Shown here: in pieces, positions 1 to 11,139 of the stretch
Position numbering within the stretch: position 1 is the first letter of the stretch
Layout of the letters: each line of letters starts with the position of its first letter
Source: Ceratothoa steindachneri
Taxonomy: Eukaryota; Arthropoda; Malacostraca; Isopoda; Cymothoidae
NCBI GenBank assembly: GCA_963969495.1
Contig: OZ018321.1
Span: 126,102,298-126,166,297, forward strand
Reading direction: 5' to 3'
Length of the DNA stretch: 64,000 nt
Translations under genes and position numbers: made by a program
The notes under the pieces: model-generated
Told to the model about the DNA's origin: nothing
Databases searched by the model: none
The model's input: only the letters and a program-made list of their open reading frames with translations

Positions 1-66
1 TAGTTGGTTATTTCGTTGGTTAAGTTTGTATATAGTTGGGAAAATATCTTTATCGTTATGCTTGTT

Positions 67-1040
67 GGTCGTGGTATGACATTACATTATATCAATACCA
101 TATTATATCTATCAGGGCGGGAACAATTACTTGAAAGCGAACCGACAAAAGGGACGAAAAACCACGAGTTCAGACGGGCTGAGTAGCGAGAGAGTGCAAC
201 GAGGTCAGGTAAACTATGGACAATGGCAAAGCTCAAGATATTTAAAGAGGCATGCACAAAATATAATTTTATTTACACAAAAATAATGAGAGAATTGATG
301 GGTAAAATTACCTCAGAGAATTAACGGGCAAAAATCACATCAGTAAATTTAAGGGGGAATTGTAGTTATAAATCAGGCTATGAAGTTAGAACTTAAGGTA
401 TTACAGGAGAAGACTATTCAAATGGGAGGGGGGGGTGTTAACTCAATTGAGTTACAAAAATGGGGAGAGGGATTGGCTTACGGATGTCTTTTGCACTTGA
501 GGTGAGGCCGCTCGGACTTCACAGTGGGAGGTTGGAGTGATGACGGTTCTCCAAAAGCAAGGAGGGGGGGGGGGGTAAATTCCGGTTCAGGGGAGAGTAT
601 TTCGGCTATCCAAGAAGAGGAGGGCTTCGACAGGAGTTGATGAAAGAAGGCGGGAAAATCACTCGGGGCGATCGTTCAGTGGAATTACCTCCTGGATGGG
701 GCTAATTCCAAGTACACAAAATAGTCCAGCTGTCACTTTGCTTTGTTGCTAGCACTTGACTTGGAACCATGGGGAAATCTTCTGGGTTCTGGGCGAGACT
801 TCTCAACTCTGTGTCTCCTCATGGGAGTCGAACACTATTTATGTCCTAGGCTCTCCCCGAGGGGGGTTAGCTGGAAACAGCTCTACTCTCGAATGACTTC
901 GAATCTTCTTGCAGAGTCCATTCTAGTCCGCGTAAAGGTGAATCGTGGGGGACGCCGTTCGAGGCTACCGCTTGTGAAAGGGGGGGGAGGGAGGCTTACC
1001 GATTAAGGCCTAACCTGGCCTTCTGCAACGTTCCCTCACA
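67..1040 (-). mobile_element. Solo LTR, family 1, copy 1
   Basis: Homologous over its length to the reverse complement of 53822-54705, so it is a copy of one dispersed element in opposite orientation. In element orientation it starts TGTGAGGGAA and ends near CGACC; the expected terminal CA is mutated here. It is flanked by a perfect 5-bp direct repeat TTGTT at 62-66 and 1041-1045, the usual target duplication of LTR retrotransposons. A TATA-like ATAAATA lies inside on the minus strand near 837. No gag or pol is attached, so it is a solo LTR left by LTR-LTR recombination (inference). It sits in the 3' untranslated tail of the minus-strand copy that follows; 1-61 would be the rest of that tail. 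Short ORFs inside it are not conserved in length between the copies and are not called genes. Confidence 0.82.
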
Positions 1041-1069
1041 TTGTTCCTTTTCTCTTTTTGAATTTCTAC

Positions 1070-3820
1070 TTAAGTAAACGTGGGAACCTCCTCGATTCTC
1101 AGCTGTTGTCTGCCGCTGGGAAATTGAGTGTTAAAGGGAACTCTAGCTCTGGTGTTTGTGTGCTCTGTAAATATCGGAGGTAGATCGTCTATCTTCCTCC
1201 ATATTTTCTCCGCTCTGTTTCTAATGTTGATATTGAGCGTTTCTAATCCTGCTTCTTGGTGTAGATCCTTTAGTCTGCTCCTCTCTCTCCTACGTGTGTT
1301 GGTGATTAGGTAGAGATATTTATTTTGTATTCTCTGGGGTTCCAATTTTTTGGTCCTTGTTTCAGCGTTGATAGGGGTTGGCGGGTATAGTAGTACTTCT
1401 CTTCCTAGTGCAAGATAGATTTTTCTTGTATTTTTCATGCCTAACCCTCTTAGATTGTACAATAGGTTCAGCTTCGGAATCACTTTGTTCTTCCTCTCCG
1501 TTATATGTTGTTTGTAGCCTCTTTTTGTTATTCTGAGTCCTAGCACTTTGCCCTCACTATGATATCTGTAGTTCTGATCTTCAACTATAATTTCAGCTGT
1601 TTTGTTCCTAGAGATTGGGATTATTGTAAATTTCCTCCTGTTCATCCTTATCTTCCAATCTCTTTCGTAGTTCTTGATGTTGCTGATTTCTATAGCTGTT
1701 GTCCTTGCCTGAAAGCGTACGTTTCTGTACGGAGTGACGACTAGTTGGCTTATGTCGTCCGCGAACTGTAATTTTAGGCAACCAGGTATTATTGCTGGTG
1801 GCAGGTCTGCTGTGTATATTGAATACAGCGTGGAGCTGGGACCCCTCCCCCCCCTGCGGGAGTCCAGCTTCCAATTCGAATTCTAGTCCTGAATAATTAT
1901 TGATCTTCACATATGCTCTTCTGTATGTGACATGATCGCAGAGAATTCTCTCCAGAATGCTATTCATCTGGAGATTTAAGATCTTATATTGCAGTCCTAT
2001 GACCCAGACTTTGTCGAATGCTTTTTCTACATCTCTCAGAACCAGATCGATGTAGTTATTCTCTGCTTTGGCTTTTGTTATTTTCTCTGTTACTATGCCA
2101 AGTTCCATTGTAGTGTCTATTCCTCTTCTGAATCTGAACTGATAATCATTATAAAGGTCATTTTCTTCAAGATATTCTTTTAGCCTTCTGTTAAAGATTT
2201 TCTCGAAGACTTTGCCCATGAAGTTCAATAGCGATATTTTTGCCGGTAACTGCTGAGGTGGTTTGGTGGTTTTCCTGGCTTTGGGATGCATATCATTTCC
2301 ACTAGTTTATAGCTATCAGGGAAGTAACCGGTGATTAAAGCACGCGTTAAAAATATTATTTAATGCTCTGATGATGATGTTAGGTGCCTTGGTACGATTA
2401 ATTCTGGTTATTCCTGAGGGGCCTGGCGCTTTCTGTTTAAATGATTGTATTGCGCCTTTGATCTCTTCCGTTGTTATGTAGGCCACTATACCCAGAATTT
2501 CTTCTCTTTCTCGCTCTAACACTTGGTGCTGGAGTGATCTTGTTTATGTTTTCTCGCAAGACTGTGTGGAACATTTCGTCTATCTCTGGATTAAATTCTT
2601 CGTTCTCTTCTAGTGTTATGGCAAACACTGATTTCCAGTGATTACGAAAAAGTTCTTATGTGGTCCTCTCCTATTAGATCTTTTCTTCCCGTTCATTCTT
2701 AATTGTTATTTTCTCTCTTAGGAGAAGGCCTTTATGTCTATTTTATTAGTCTCCAGTTCTCTTTTGGACTTTTTTCTTCGTCTATTTTCTCTATTAGGCT
2801 ATCCCATATTTGGCTTTGCTGTTCTTCTATGAGATGCCTCAGTTGTTCTCCTCTCCGTCTTCTGATTTCTTCGTATCGCGCTCTATTTGGTCCATGGAAA
2901 ATTATTTAGTCTAGTATTCCTCTTAGTTGCCTATTCTTTCTCTTCATTTCCTCTGTCCATCGAGGATGTGTAAGAGTACCGTATCTTGTCTTTGGTATAT
3001 ATCTTTCCTTCGTCTCAATGATCATTCTTGTTAATCTTGAGTTCTTATCATCAATATCTTCCAGGTTGGCGTCAGTGAGATCCTTTGGGACGAAGTTACT
3101 AAGATCTTGTGTGTAACCTGCCCAGTTTGCTCTCTTGTAGCCATCCCTCGCCGGTACCGGTACCTGTATCAGGTATTGATTCATTAGCAAATGTGTTCCA
3201 ACATTGTCGCTACATACAAAGGTAACTGGTTGCATGTGGATGTTGTATGGCCTTTTCGAGAGCTATTTAGCACGACGTCTGTTTTTTTAGCGGCATTGCC
3301 TGTGACATATGCTGGAAAGTCTGGCCCTATTCTCTTGAAAATGTTTCTTTCCAACATCATTTCTAAGTTGGCTCCTCTGTTGTTTCTGGGGCGGTATCCA
3401 TTTGCACTGCACCTGGCATCGAGGTCTCCCATAAAGATGGTTGGGAAACCTGTGCCAAAGATTTTAAATAGATTGTGAAGGGGACGGTAATTTTTTCTTG
3501 GTGCTTGGTATCCCGTGGCTACTATTATTGGCGTTAATCCGTTTCAATTTTTACGGCCAAGTATGTTTCATCCAAATTATTAACTTCTTTGAACTTCCGC
3601 CCTCTTCTTATTGCTATGGCCGCTCCGTCATGATGACGGAGTAATTGAACAATTTCATTGTTTTTTATTCTGGATTCACACCGTGTTATGATATTAATAT
3701 TATGTCTGGATTTATTTATCTGAAGCTATTTCCTAATGTCGATGTTTTATGATCCATCCTTGAGTATTGAGTTTCAGAATGCTGAGTTTTCTTCTCTTTT
3801 CTGGTTCCATTGTTTATTAA
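1070..3820 (-). pseudogene. Jockey-like non-LTR ORF2, copy A (endonuclease-RT), decayed
   Basis: Minus-strand ORF2 of an APE-type non-LTR retrotransposon, which nicks its target and copies its own RNA there. Reading from 3820 down: endonuclease start (LKLNTQGW) near 3770, GDLDARC near 3420, a linker at 2900-3230, then RT blocks: QFRFRRGIDTTME (about 2110), DVEKAFDKVW (about 2020), AGLPQGG (about 1850) and the catalytic QFADDISQ near 1760. The C-terminal domain continues to a stop at 1070. At least six frameshifts or stops break it. It is 5'-truncated near the gag/ORF2 junction at about 3820, where it meets the I-like element head to head. Family membership is clear; this copy cannot make a working enzyme. 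Confidence 0.85.
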
Positions 3821-3837
3821 GTTTGGTCGTTTAGAGA

Positions 3838-4851
3838 TTGATCAGAAAACAGGGAATGGCTTCGAGACACACTCTTACACTATTCGTCACGTTCGACTGT
3901 GACAAGCTCCCTGAGTCGGTGCGTGCCGGTCGGTACTGCTACCGCGTGAAAGCATTTGTGCCACTGCCGCAGAGGTGCTATTACTGTCACCGCTTCGGCC
4001 ATACGAATCGTTCATGTAGAGGTGCAAAGTCGGGGTCACCGTAAGTCTGTGTAAACTGCTCCAAGGCCGCACACGATAAGTCCAAATCGTTCGTGACCAA
4101 GTGTGTCAATTGCGGAGAGCCGCACCCAGCTTCTTCGAAGCAATGTGGTGCATTTTTCCTTGAGAAAAAAGATCCTAGCCGTTCAGGACCAGTATCTTCT
4201 CTCATTCCGAGAGGCTAAGGACTTGGTCCTGGCGCGCCCGGCTCTGCCTGGGACGTCTTATGCCTCAATGCTAAGAAAGACACCCTCTCCTCCTGGCCCA
4301 TCTAGCCAACGAGCACGGTTGTTTCCGCGCCAATTCGGACCCCTTCTGCGGGTTCTACTTAAACCTGGCGCTCCCCTGGTAGAGCTGGCGGCACAAAGGG
4401 TTTACACCCAGCCCGGGCTAAAACCAGAGTTGCCCTCCCTCTCCTCACCGTGACCGTTTCCCGTAAGGTAAAACGGCCACGCGCCTCCAATGAGTCGTTA
4501 GGCTCAAATGAGGCGGTTCCTAAAGCTGCCCCCCGAAAGGAGGACAGCAATAAAGGAGCTTCGCCTCCTTCGCCCACAGCCGGTGGCCAGTGGGATGGCT
4601 CTGGAACGGTAGATCCTCCAAAAGATGGACCACCGCCCCCGATGCCCCAACGCTCGCCTAAGGTTTTGAGGCGGAAGGAGGAAAAGACTCGCCTAGCGAG
4701 CCCAACCTCCCCCGAAAAGTACTCGGAGGCGTCCGCGCCTTCGGCGCATCGTCCGGCAAACAGCACCCAGGTTTCTGCTTGTGGGAAGCGCACTGCCATT
4801 CCCGTGAGGTTCTTCTATTGGAAGAGGCGCCTCGTATCTCCTTCGAGTTAG
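3838..4851 (+). pseudogene. Gag (ORF1) of I-like non-LTR element, copy B
   Basis: Nucleic-acid-binding Gag remnant. The first open stretch (3838-4041) ends in a CCHC knuckle, CYYCHRFGHTNRSC, and after an in-frame stop two more cysteine knuckles follow (CVNCSKAAHDKSK and CVNCGEPHPASSKQC at about 4050-4145). Downstream is a proline/serine/lysine-rich tail to 4851. The arrangement of three knuckles, a basic low-complexity tail and then an endonuclease ORF is normal for I- and Jockey-type elements. The DNA is much GC-richer than its surroundings, which marks this as a different family from the other non-LTR copies in the window. The 5' part of Gag is missing. Confidence 0.72.
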
Positions 4852-7673
4852 GCCTGGAGGGCATATTCATTCAATGGAATTGCCGCAAACTCCGGGCCAA
4901 CTGGAAGGAGCTGCAGAGGCTCGTTTCGTCCCGTTTCCCGCTAGCTATTTTTCTGCACGAGACCATGCTAGGCGCGTGCCCCCTGCCCACTCTCCCGGAG
5001 TTTAAGGGTTTTGCGACCCCACCACCACGGGATGGGGCCGGGCTAGGGGATGCGCAGTTTACACTCGGCATGATGTTTCGTTCTTCTTTTCACTTTAGAT
5101 ACCTTCTTTTATGCAGTGGCTGTGCAGTTTCACCTGGATAAGAGGTATACTGTTTTTTCTGCGTACATTCCACCGTCTGTTGACTTCGACGCGGGGGACT
5201 TCCGCCGCGTCGTGGCTCTGTTTCTGAGGCCTTTTAGCTTAATTGGATATCTGAATGGTATAGATCTTCTCTGGGGAGGCTACTCAATAAATCCCAGGGA
5301 ACAAGTTCTTGCCGATCTGATCGAAGAGCTAGATATGGGTGTCCTAAATGCCGATGAGTTTACGCATCGCTGCCCATGAAACGCTTCATTTTCTTTCCTT
5401 GATTGATCTCTGTACTCTCTGGATGCATAGCCTCATTTTGCTTGGGGTGTTCGTTGATGACCTCCATGATAGTGATCACTTATTCATTCAAATATAATTT
5501 CTGGGTGGCTGCCGCCTGAGAGCCCACCTCGGTGGTGCTTGGCGTTGGTGCGGTGGTCTGCATTTCAGAAAATGACTGAATTCTCTATCTTAGTCGAGGA
5601 ATTTAGTTCGGTAGATGAGGCCGTTGAGTTCTTCTCCGGCAACCTCTTCGCTGCAGGCCTGACTACTATTCCCACAACATCTGGCAGTTTTGCACGCTGA
5701 CAACTCCTGTGGTGGTCGGCCGAGTGTTAGACGGTCCTTAAACAGAAGAGTTATGCCTACATGCGCTATAAGTGCCGCCTGAACGATTTCACTGTCGGTG
5801 GATTCCAACAGGCTAGGGCTAGTTTCCAAAATACTTCGAAGCACGCCCGCTACTCTTCTTGGCGGGCATACGAGTCTTCACTTAACGAGAAAGATACCTC
5901 TAGCAGAGGTGTGGAAGCGAGTCAAAAGGATTTGGGGTAAGTTCTCGCAGGACCCTCCTCCCATTCTCTAGGAGAATGGGACCGCAATCTCGGACCCCGC
6001 ATCCGTGGCTGAATCGTTCGCGACCGCTTTCTCCGCATTCTCTAGCCAGGATGATACTCCGCCAGCATTCAATGCACGTTGTGATGTCGCGGAAGGCCGC
6101 AGATTGGATTTTACCTCCAGTGGCGGAGAACCCTTCAACGACAGGTTTACTGTGAGAGAGTTGCGTCCCGCTCTCGTTTTGTGCGCGGACACCGCCCATG
6201 GTCCGGACGATGTCCCGTACGCCATGCTTAGACACCTAGGTGAGCGAGGCATGGCCTTTCTGTTAGCTTTGTTTAAATGTATCTGGGTAGAGGGTAACCT
6301 CCCAGATTCCTGGCGAATCACTAGTGTTCTAGCTTTTCGCAAATCAGGGAGAGATCATTCTACCCCGTGCAGTTTTCGCCAAATTTCTCTAACCTCCTGC
6401 GTGTGTAAGTTAATGGAGAAATTGGTAAATGTTAGATGAGCCTTTTTTCTGGACAGCGGAGGCCATTTGTGTTCTGCGCAGCGCGGCTTTCCCAAGTTCC
6501 ATTCCACGTCGGATGCTCTGCTTCGACTGGAAAATGCTGTCTGCGAGGCTTTCCTTCGTAGACAGCACTTAGCCACGGTGTTTTATGACCTGGAGAAGGC
6601 TTTTGAGACCGCATAGCGATACGGTATCATGGAGCCCCGCTACACGATGGGGGCGAGGGGACGCCTCCCGGTCTTTATATCTAAATTTTTACAAGATCGA
6701 TGTTCCCGTGTACGGGTGGGGGTAGCTCTCTCCGGCCTAATGGAGCAGGAAGAGGGTGTCCGGCAGGGAAGTGTCCTCAGTGTTACACTCATTGCCTTGA
6801 GCATCAACGGTATTATCTCTGTGCTCCTGGAAGATGTTCTCGCTACGCTATACGTGTACGACCTTTCGATCTCTTTTGGCGCAGGCCAGATGCTAACTCT
6901 GGAGCGTCGACTCCAACAGGCATTGAACCGCATCTCTCGCTATGCCGAAGCGCACAGGTTTCGGTTTTCTTTGACCAAGACTAAGGTGGTGCACTTCTGC
7001 CGCCATCCACGGCTTCACCCCGACCCAGATTTTTTCCTTAATGGGGTGCGCCTGTAAGTGGTTGAATCGCACCGTTTATTTGGTCCTGTATATGACCAAC
7101 GCCTCGCCTGGGAGGCTCATTTTTGCAGCCTTACTGGTCTCTTGTACCCGCGCCATGGATATTCTTCGTTCCGTGATTTTTAGCGTTTGGAGCGCTGATA
7201 GGGCTACTGCCTCACTGTTTTATCGATCCTTTGTCCTTTTGAAGCTCGTCTACGAATGTGAGTTTTATGCAACCGCAGCCGAATGTCCATTGCGGAAGCT
7301 GGACTCGATCCACCACACTCGCCTTCGCTTGGCTACCGGTGGATTCCGCCCTTCGCCTATTAAGAGCCTGCATGGAGATACAGGAGAGATGCCACTATCT
7401 ATGCGCTGTGCACAGTGCATTACTCGGCTGTATCTACGAGCGCAGCGTCTTTCGTTGTCGCCAACGGCATTCAAAGCATCCGCAGCCGATCTCGACGGTG
7501 CCTATGCCACCGAGAGAGGAGAATCATACCCTATGCCCTTTGGGTTTAGGGCTATGAAACTCCTTCGAGAGCTAGATATAGCTCTAGGGGCGGTGGAGAC
7601 CCTGGTGCTGCCCAGAAGGCCACCCTGGATGGTACGACCATTGCCCTCAGATACATCTTTAAGCAAATTATGA
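4852..7673 (+). pseudogene. ORF2 of I-like non-LTR element, copy B (endonuclease-RT)
   Basis: Starts with an APE endonuclease N-terminus (IQWNCRKLRANW near 4872). Endonuclease remnants run to about 5380; 5380-5990 is badly decayed linker. RT follows: AHGPDDVPYAML and NLPDSWRITSVL (6190-6320), FYDLEKAFE near 6585, EGVRQGSVLSVTL near 6760, and LYVYDLSISF near 6850, where a YADD-type box has become YVYD, so the active site is lost. The thumb and C-terminal region include KTKVVHFCRH (about 6980) and HHTRLRLATGGFR (about 7310). It ends at 7673 without a recognisable RNase H, which I-clade elements usually carry, so it is probably truncated or deleted there. Several stops interrupt it. Confidence 0.8.
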
Positions 7674-7867
7674 TGCACAGTGTCGAGGTATGGCCAAGTG
7701 TACGTGAATATGCGCACACAGGCACTAAGGTAGGCCCAGAAAGGCGACAACTGTTATTGTTTCTAAAAGTGCGATTTAATAGATAGCGATAGCTGCGGAA
7801 CCAGCGAATATAACAAACACAATGACAAAAATAGACTTTTAATACACACGACAAAAAGGGGACAACA

Positions 7868-7871
<4 letters not shown>

Positions 7872-7943
<72 letters not shown>
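7872..7943. repeat. (TA)n microsatellite
   Basis: Uninterrupted TA dinucleotides, about 36 units. The 198 bp before it (7674-7871) show no feature. Confidence 0.95.
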
Positions 7944-7946
<3 letters not shown>

Positions 7947-9120
7947 GTACATAAAATGAGACGGACTTAAGTTCCGAATACTAATTAGATAACCGTAGTT
8001 AGGAATTGTTATTATGGGAGATTGAGGATAAGGAATGATTTTACTTCCTTGGAAACTCGAGGGTAAGGTGAGGCAACTAGGGAGAGGTCTTGGCTTTCTT
8101 GATAACTCACGGGGGGGGTAGCCACCGAACCCACAGCAGGTGTGGTTACTCTTCTCGGACTCTCGTTTGCGAGATGCAGGCTTCGTGTCTCAGGGGGTCA
8201 CCGAATGAACTTCGAAGCTCGGGGGGGATGACTTCTCCGCACTCGGCTTGAATGAGCTAATGGGCCTCATGTCGTAAGAGATCACCAGATGCGGGCCTCC
8301 TGTCCTCAGGCGGTTCCCGAACAAACTTCGAAGGGTGAGAAGAAGGAGATGACTTTTTCACACTCGGCTTGAGCGAGCTAATTGGCCTCCTCTTGTCATA
8401 AGAGGTCACCAGACGAACTTCGGAGGACGGCTTCTCCAATCCTTGATCCGAAGGCGGGTGAGAAAGGCTGACGTTGGCGCACGAGACTCTACTTCTCGAC
8501 CCGAAGATACGGGAGTGATGTCCAGCTTTTCAGTGGCTTACGACCGTCACTCACACTTCTTGGGAGAAAGCTCGTTGAAGTGCACTCCTTTCGGGGAAGT
8601 CGTGTCTAACCAAATCTGCCCGTCAGACTGGAGCGGGGAAATATATTCCCGGAGCTATTCAAAACAGAGGGAGAGATTGAAACCTTCTTAACCCTCGTTA
8701 TCTGGCGCGATAAACCGAGCGCCTTCTTACGAGAAAGTGTCAACGGCTGGGATCAGTAGCCAGACTGGCGACAGCGGTGGGGCCATAAACGCGGTTCACG
8801 GCGAGGTTACAAAGCATTCTCCCGACCCGAGGGGAAGGGGGAAGTTGAGATGATCGGGTGGAAGCTTTGGTGTGAATTTTACGGAACCTGGGGGCGAGTC
8901 AAGCGAGGGAAAGTTAGGAAAGGAAGTGGGAGAAACGTCTCGTTTTCTCTCCCGAAATACAGTCTTAAGAGGTGGGGAAATAATATAATTCAAAGGGGAT
9001 TCCTCCACACCGAGATTTATTTTATTTTGCAGTTATTGTTGGTTTTATTAACAAACTACGTTTTATTAATTTATCAGTAGGCAAATTTGTCTTTCTGGGT
9101 CTCCTACTACCACTTTTTCG
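7944..9120. other. Gene-free unidentified repeat-like DNA
   Basis: No protein homology seen in six frames; the ORFs here are short and unlike known families. The sequence is moderately GC-rich up to about 8950, then ends in a T/A-rich stretch containing TTTATTAA motifs near 9045-9075. This resembles an LTR with a polyadenylation region, but I cannot find matching ends or a target duplication. It contains the duplicated block at 8168-8430. Confidence 0.4.
8168..8430. repeat. Two-copy imperfect tandem repeat, about 121-bp period
   Basis: ACTCGGCTTGA occurs at 8241 and again at 8362. The blocks around it (GATGACTT, GAGCTAAT, GGCCTC, AAGAGRTCACCAGA) recur in the same order at the same spacing. 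Confidence 0.75.
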
Positions 9121-9144
9121 GACTACAGCAGCAGAAACATTAGC

Positions 9145-10130
9145 ACTTATATGGTCTTAGCATGGGTAATCCTTTATCGCCCATATCATGTAAGCTTTTT
9201 CGGGAACATTTCGAAGTATCATTACTTCCTTCTGTGATTCTCCATCATAATTTTGTATGGTATAAGTATGTAGATGATGTCATATCGATTTGGCCTATAA
9301 ATAGTTTAAACTGATTTGACAATTTCCTTAAAAATCTTAACAAACTCCATCCCGCTATCAATTTTAAAGTAGAGTGGAAAAAAGATAATTGTATATACTT
9401 TCTTGATGTAAAAATTGTTAGATTCATTGACAAAATTAGCTACACTGTGTACCGAAAACCAAACCATTCTAACTTAGGATATGCGACCGTTGCTTTCTAG
9501 AAGATGAGATTATATATATAACCTGCAGTTTCGTTGAATTAAATTATCCCCTCACGTGATCATTTAAATTTTATCTAAAGCAAAATCTACTCATTACCGT
9601 CCCAAGAATAAAAAGAAATTTAGTAATACGAAGTGTCTATCCTTCCCTTTTTCTCCCCTCCTCAAAGGAGTAAACAAAGTTATTTCTCCAGGCCTAACCA
9701 CATTTAAATACCTTTTTTATATCCTTAAATCATTCCCCGTTGACAAAGCCCGTGGATCAGCCAAATGAAGCAGGTGTATTTAACCCAGTGTGGCTCTACA
9801 AACTGCTTCTCATTTTACGTAGGAGAGACCGAAAGAACCTAAACAAAATGAATTTAGGAATATAAAGGTGATGTCAGACGAGGCAGTACCACATCCAGTA
9901 TTTTTAATCATATTAGTAATTTCAACCACCAAATCGACTATTCAAAGGCACAAATTATATATAATATTAAAGATTTCCGTAAAAGAAAAATAGTAGAATC
10001 TATATTAATATGAGAAATTCCCAATTTTAATTTGTCAGATGAGTAATTAAAATGCAGCCTCCATTCCCGTAACCTCATCGTAAACAGCTTAGTCAATGAT
10101 TTTAGACTCATACCACCTGATTAAAGACCT
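9145..10130 (+). pseudogene. Penelope-like element copy 1: RT palm plus GIY-YIG domain
   Basis: 3' part of a Penelope-like retroelement ORF. SMGNPLSPI near 9160 is RT motif B. The catalytic YVDD box is at 9267-9278 (context WYKYVDDVISIWP). FKVEWKKDN and YFLDVKI follow at 9370-9415. Further on are QCGSTNC and FYVGET near 9785-9830, then a histidine/asparagine block ISNFNHQIDYSKAQ near 9920, which together match the GIY-YIG endonuclease domain these elements carry at the C-terminus. In-frame stops appear after the RT and in the nuclease. The N-terminal half is absent. A hammerhead-like motif and a TA tract follow directly. Confidence 0.82.
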
Positions 10131-10227
10131 TTTTCCCCATTTTTGTGTTTGTTGGTATTTTTATTTTTTAATTTTTTTTTCCGATATGTACGCTATTTCT
10201 AGATTTTTGTAACAATCGCATTCACAG

Positions 10228-10277
10228 TATACGACTGAAGAGAGTATGATAAACTACATACCGAAACTAGTCGCATA
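10228..10277 (+). ncRNA. Hammerhead-like ribozyme motif at Penelope-like end (candidate)
   Basis: Core CTGAAGA at 10235-10241 and GAAA at 10263-10266. Between them GTATG pairs with CATAC as stem II. The flanks TATACGA (10228-10234) and TCGCATA (10271-10277) pair at six of seven positions as stem I. Hammerhead motifs are known in Penelope-like terminal repeats. No clear cleavage triplet or stem III, so activity is uncertain. Confidence 0.4.
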
Positions 10278-10312
10278 AATTAAACTTTTGGCTCCTATAC
10301 AGTGGTATCACT

Positions 10313-10316
<4 letters not shown>

Positions 10317-10375
<59 letters not shown>
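10317..10375. repeat. (TA)n microsatellite between Penelope-like pieces
   Basis: About 29 TA units. The left flank is the end of Penelope-like copy 1; the right flank is an inverted Penelope-like 5' module. Confidence 0.95.
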
Positions 10376-10378
<3 letters not shown>

Positions 10379-10590
10379 GGTAGGAGGCCATGTTGTATGC
10401 AAGCGTTATTAAAGTTAACAGCTACGGCAACGTTATTGATTTTGATTTTCAATTTCTTGATTTGCCTTACAAGTCTCTTAACAGGATCTTCGAGGAGAGA
10501 GAAAATAGCCACAAAGGATATATTTTATTCCTAGACGTCTTTCGACCGCAGTGGGCTATCTTCAGGGAAATATGGTAGTAACTCTTATAA
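10376..10590 (-). mobile_element. Penelope-like 5' module, inverted
   Basis: Minus-strand homologue of 45337-45537. Translated, it starts with a degenerate version of the ORF seen there and contains KRLVRQIKKLKIKINN, VAVNFNNACIQ and HGLLPKY, resembling the start of Penelope-like ORFs. Coding similarity stops at the TA tract at exactly the same codon as in the other copy. Confidence 0.68.
10525..10575 (-). ncRNA. Hammerhead-like ribozyme motif upstream of Penelope-like ORF (candidate)
   Basis: Minus strand: CTGAAGA (10565-10559), a short stem closing CACTGC, then GAAA (10543-10540) and GACGTC with a GTC triplet. It lies upstream of the ORF start in the inverted module. It matches the plus-strand copy at 45337-45394 almost base for base. 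Confidence 0.5.
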
Positions 10591-11139
10591 TTTTCGACAT
10601 GGAGTAAGAGTATATGTAAGTAGGGGGTAGAGAAAGGGTGTGTGGACAGACAGCGGAAAGTAGATCAGTGTTGAAAAGAAAAAGAAGAGTGGAACATAAG
10701 AACATGAGAAAAGAAGGAGACTGCAAAAGAGCCTGGTGATCAGACCTATTGCTTTAAAAAAAATTTGTTTTGTAGTTCCTTTGTTGTCGTTGAGTTTGTT
10801 TATATATAAACATATATAATATGGCGTTCAAGACATTTGTCTTCAAATCAATTAATGTCTTTAAATAAGATGTACGCGCTTGCTGTTATGGTGATAATTG
10901 AATTATTAATTACTTTAATGTTTGCTTAGTGTGTTTGATTTTTTCGTATATTTTGTAATGTGTGTAGTTTGCGTTTTTTGTTTATTCATGGATGTTTTGT
11001 TCGGTGAGTTTCGGTTTTCATCGGTAGATTTGAGTCTTCATTGGTAGGTTTGTGTCTTCATTGGTGAGTTTGTAGAAATCGGTGAGGTTTCACAGTTAGG
11101 TTAGCTTTTTCTTGTTTGGGGGTAAAAACGTCACTATAA
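10591..11139 (-). other. 3' UTR of Jockey-like copy C
   Basis: T-rich on the plus strand, so A-rich in element orientation, with no ORF. GTCTTGAACGCC near 10830 (minus strand) resembles the GGCTTGAATGC motif of the plus-strand copies. At 11010-11095 a degenerate tandem array of about 20-bp units (CGGTGAGTTT, CGGTAGATTT, GGTAGGTTT with TCTTCATT) lies just downstream of the ORF2 stop. Confidence 0.6.

Noticed and set aside
743..1006. ORF starting MLLALDLEPWG, also seen at 53798-54160 on the minus strand
   Set aside because: Both lie in solo LTR copies. The shared start follows from DNA identity; after that the frames diverge by indels.
5590..6342. Several minus-strand ORFs in the I-like element
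   Set aside because: They are shadows in a GC-rich region; the plus-strand RT motifs explain the sequence.
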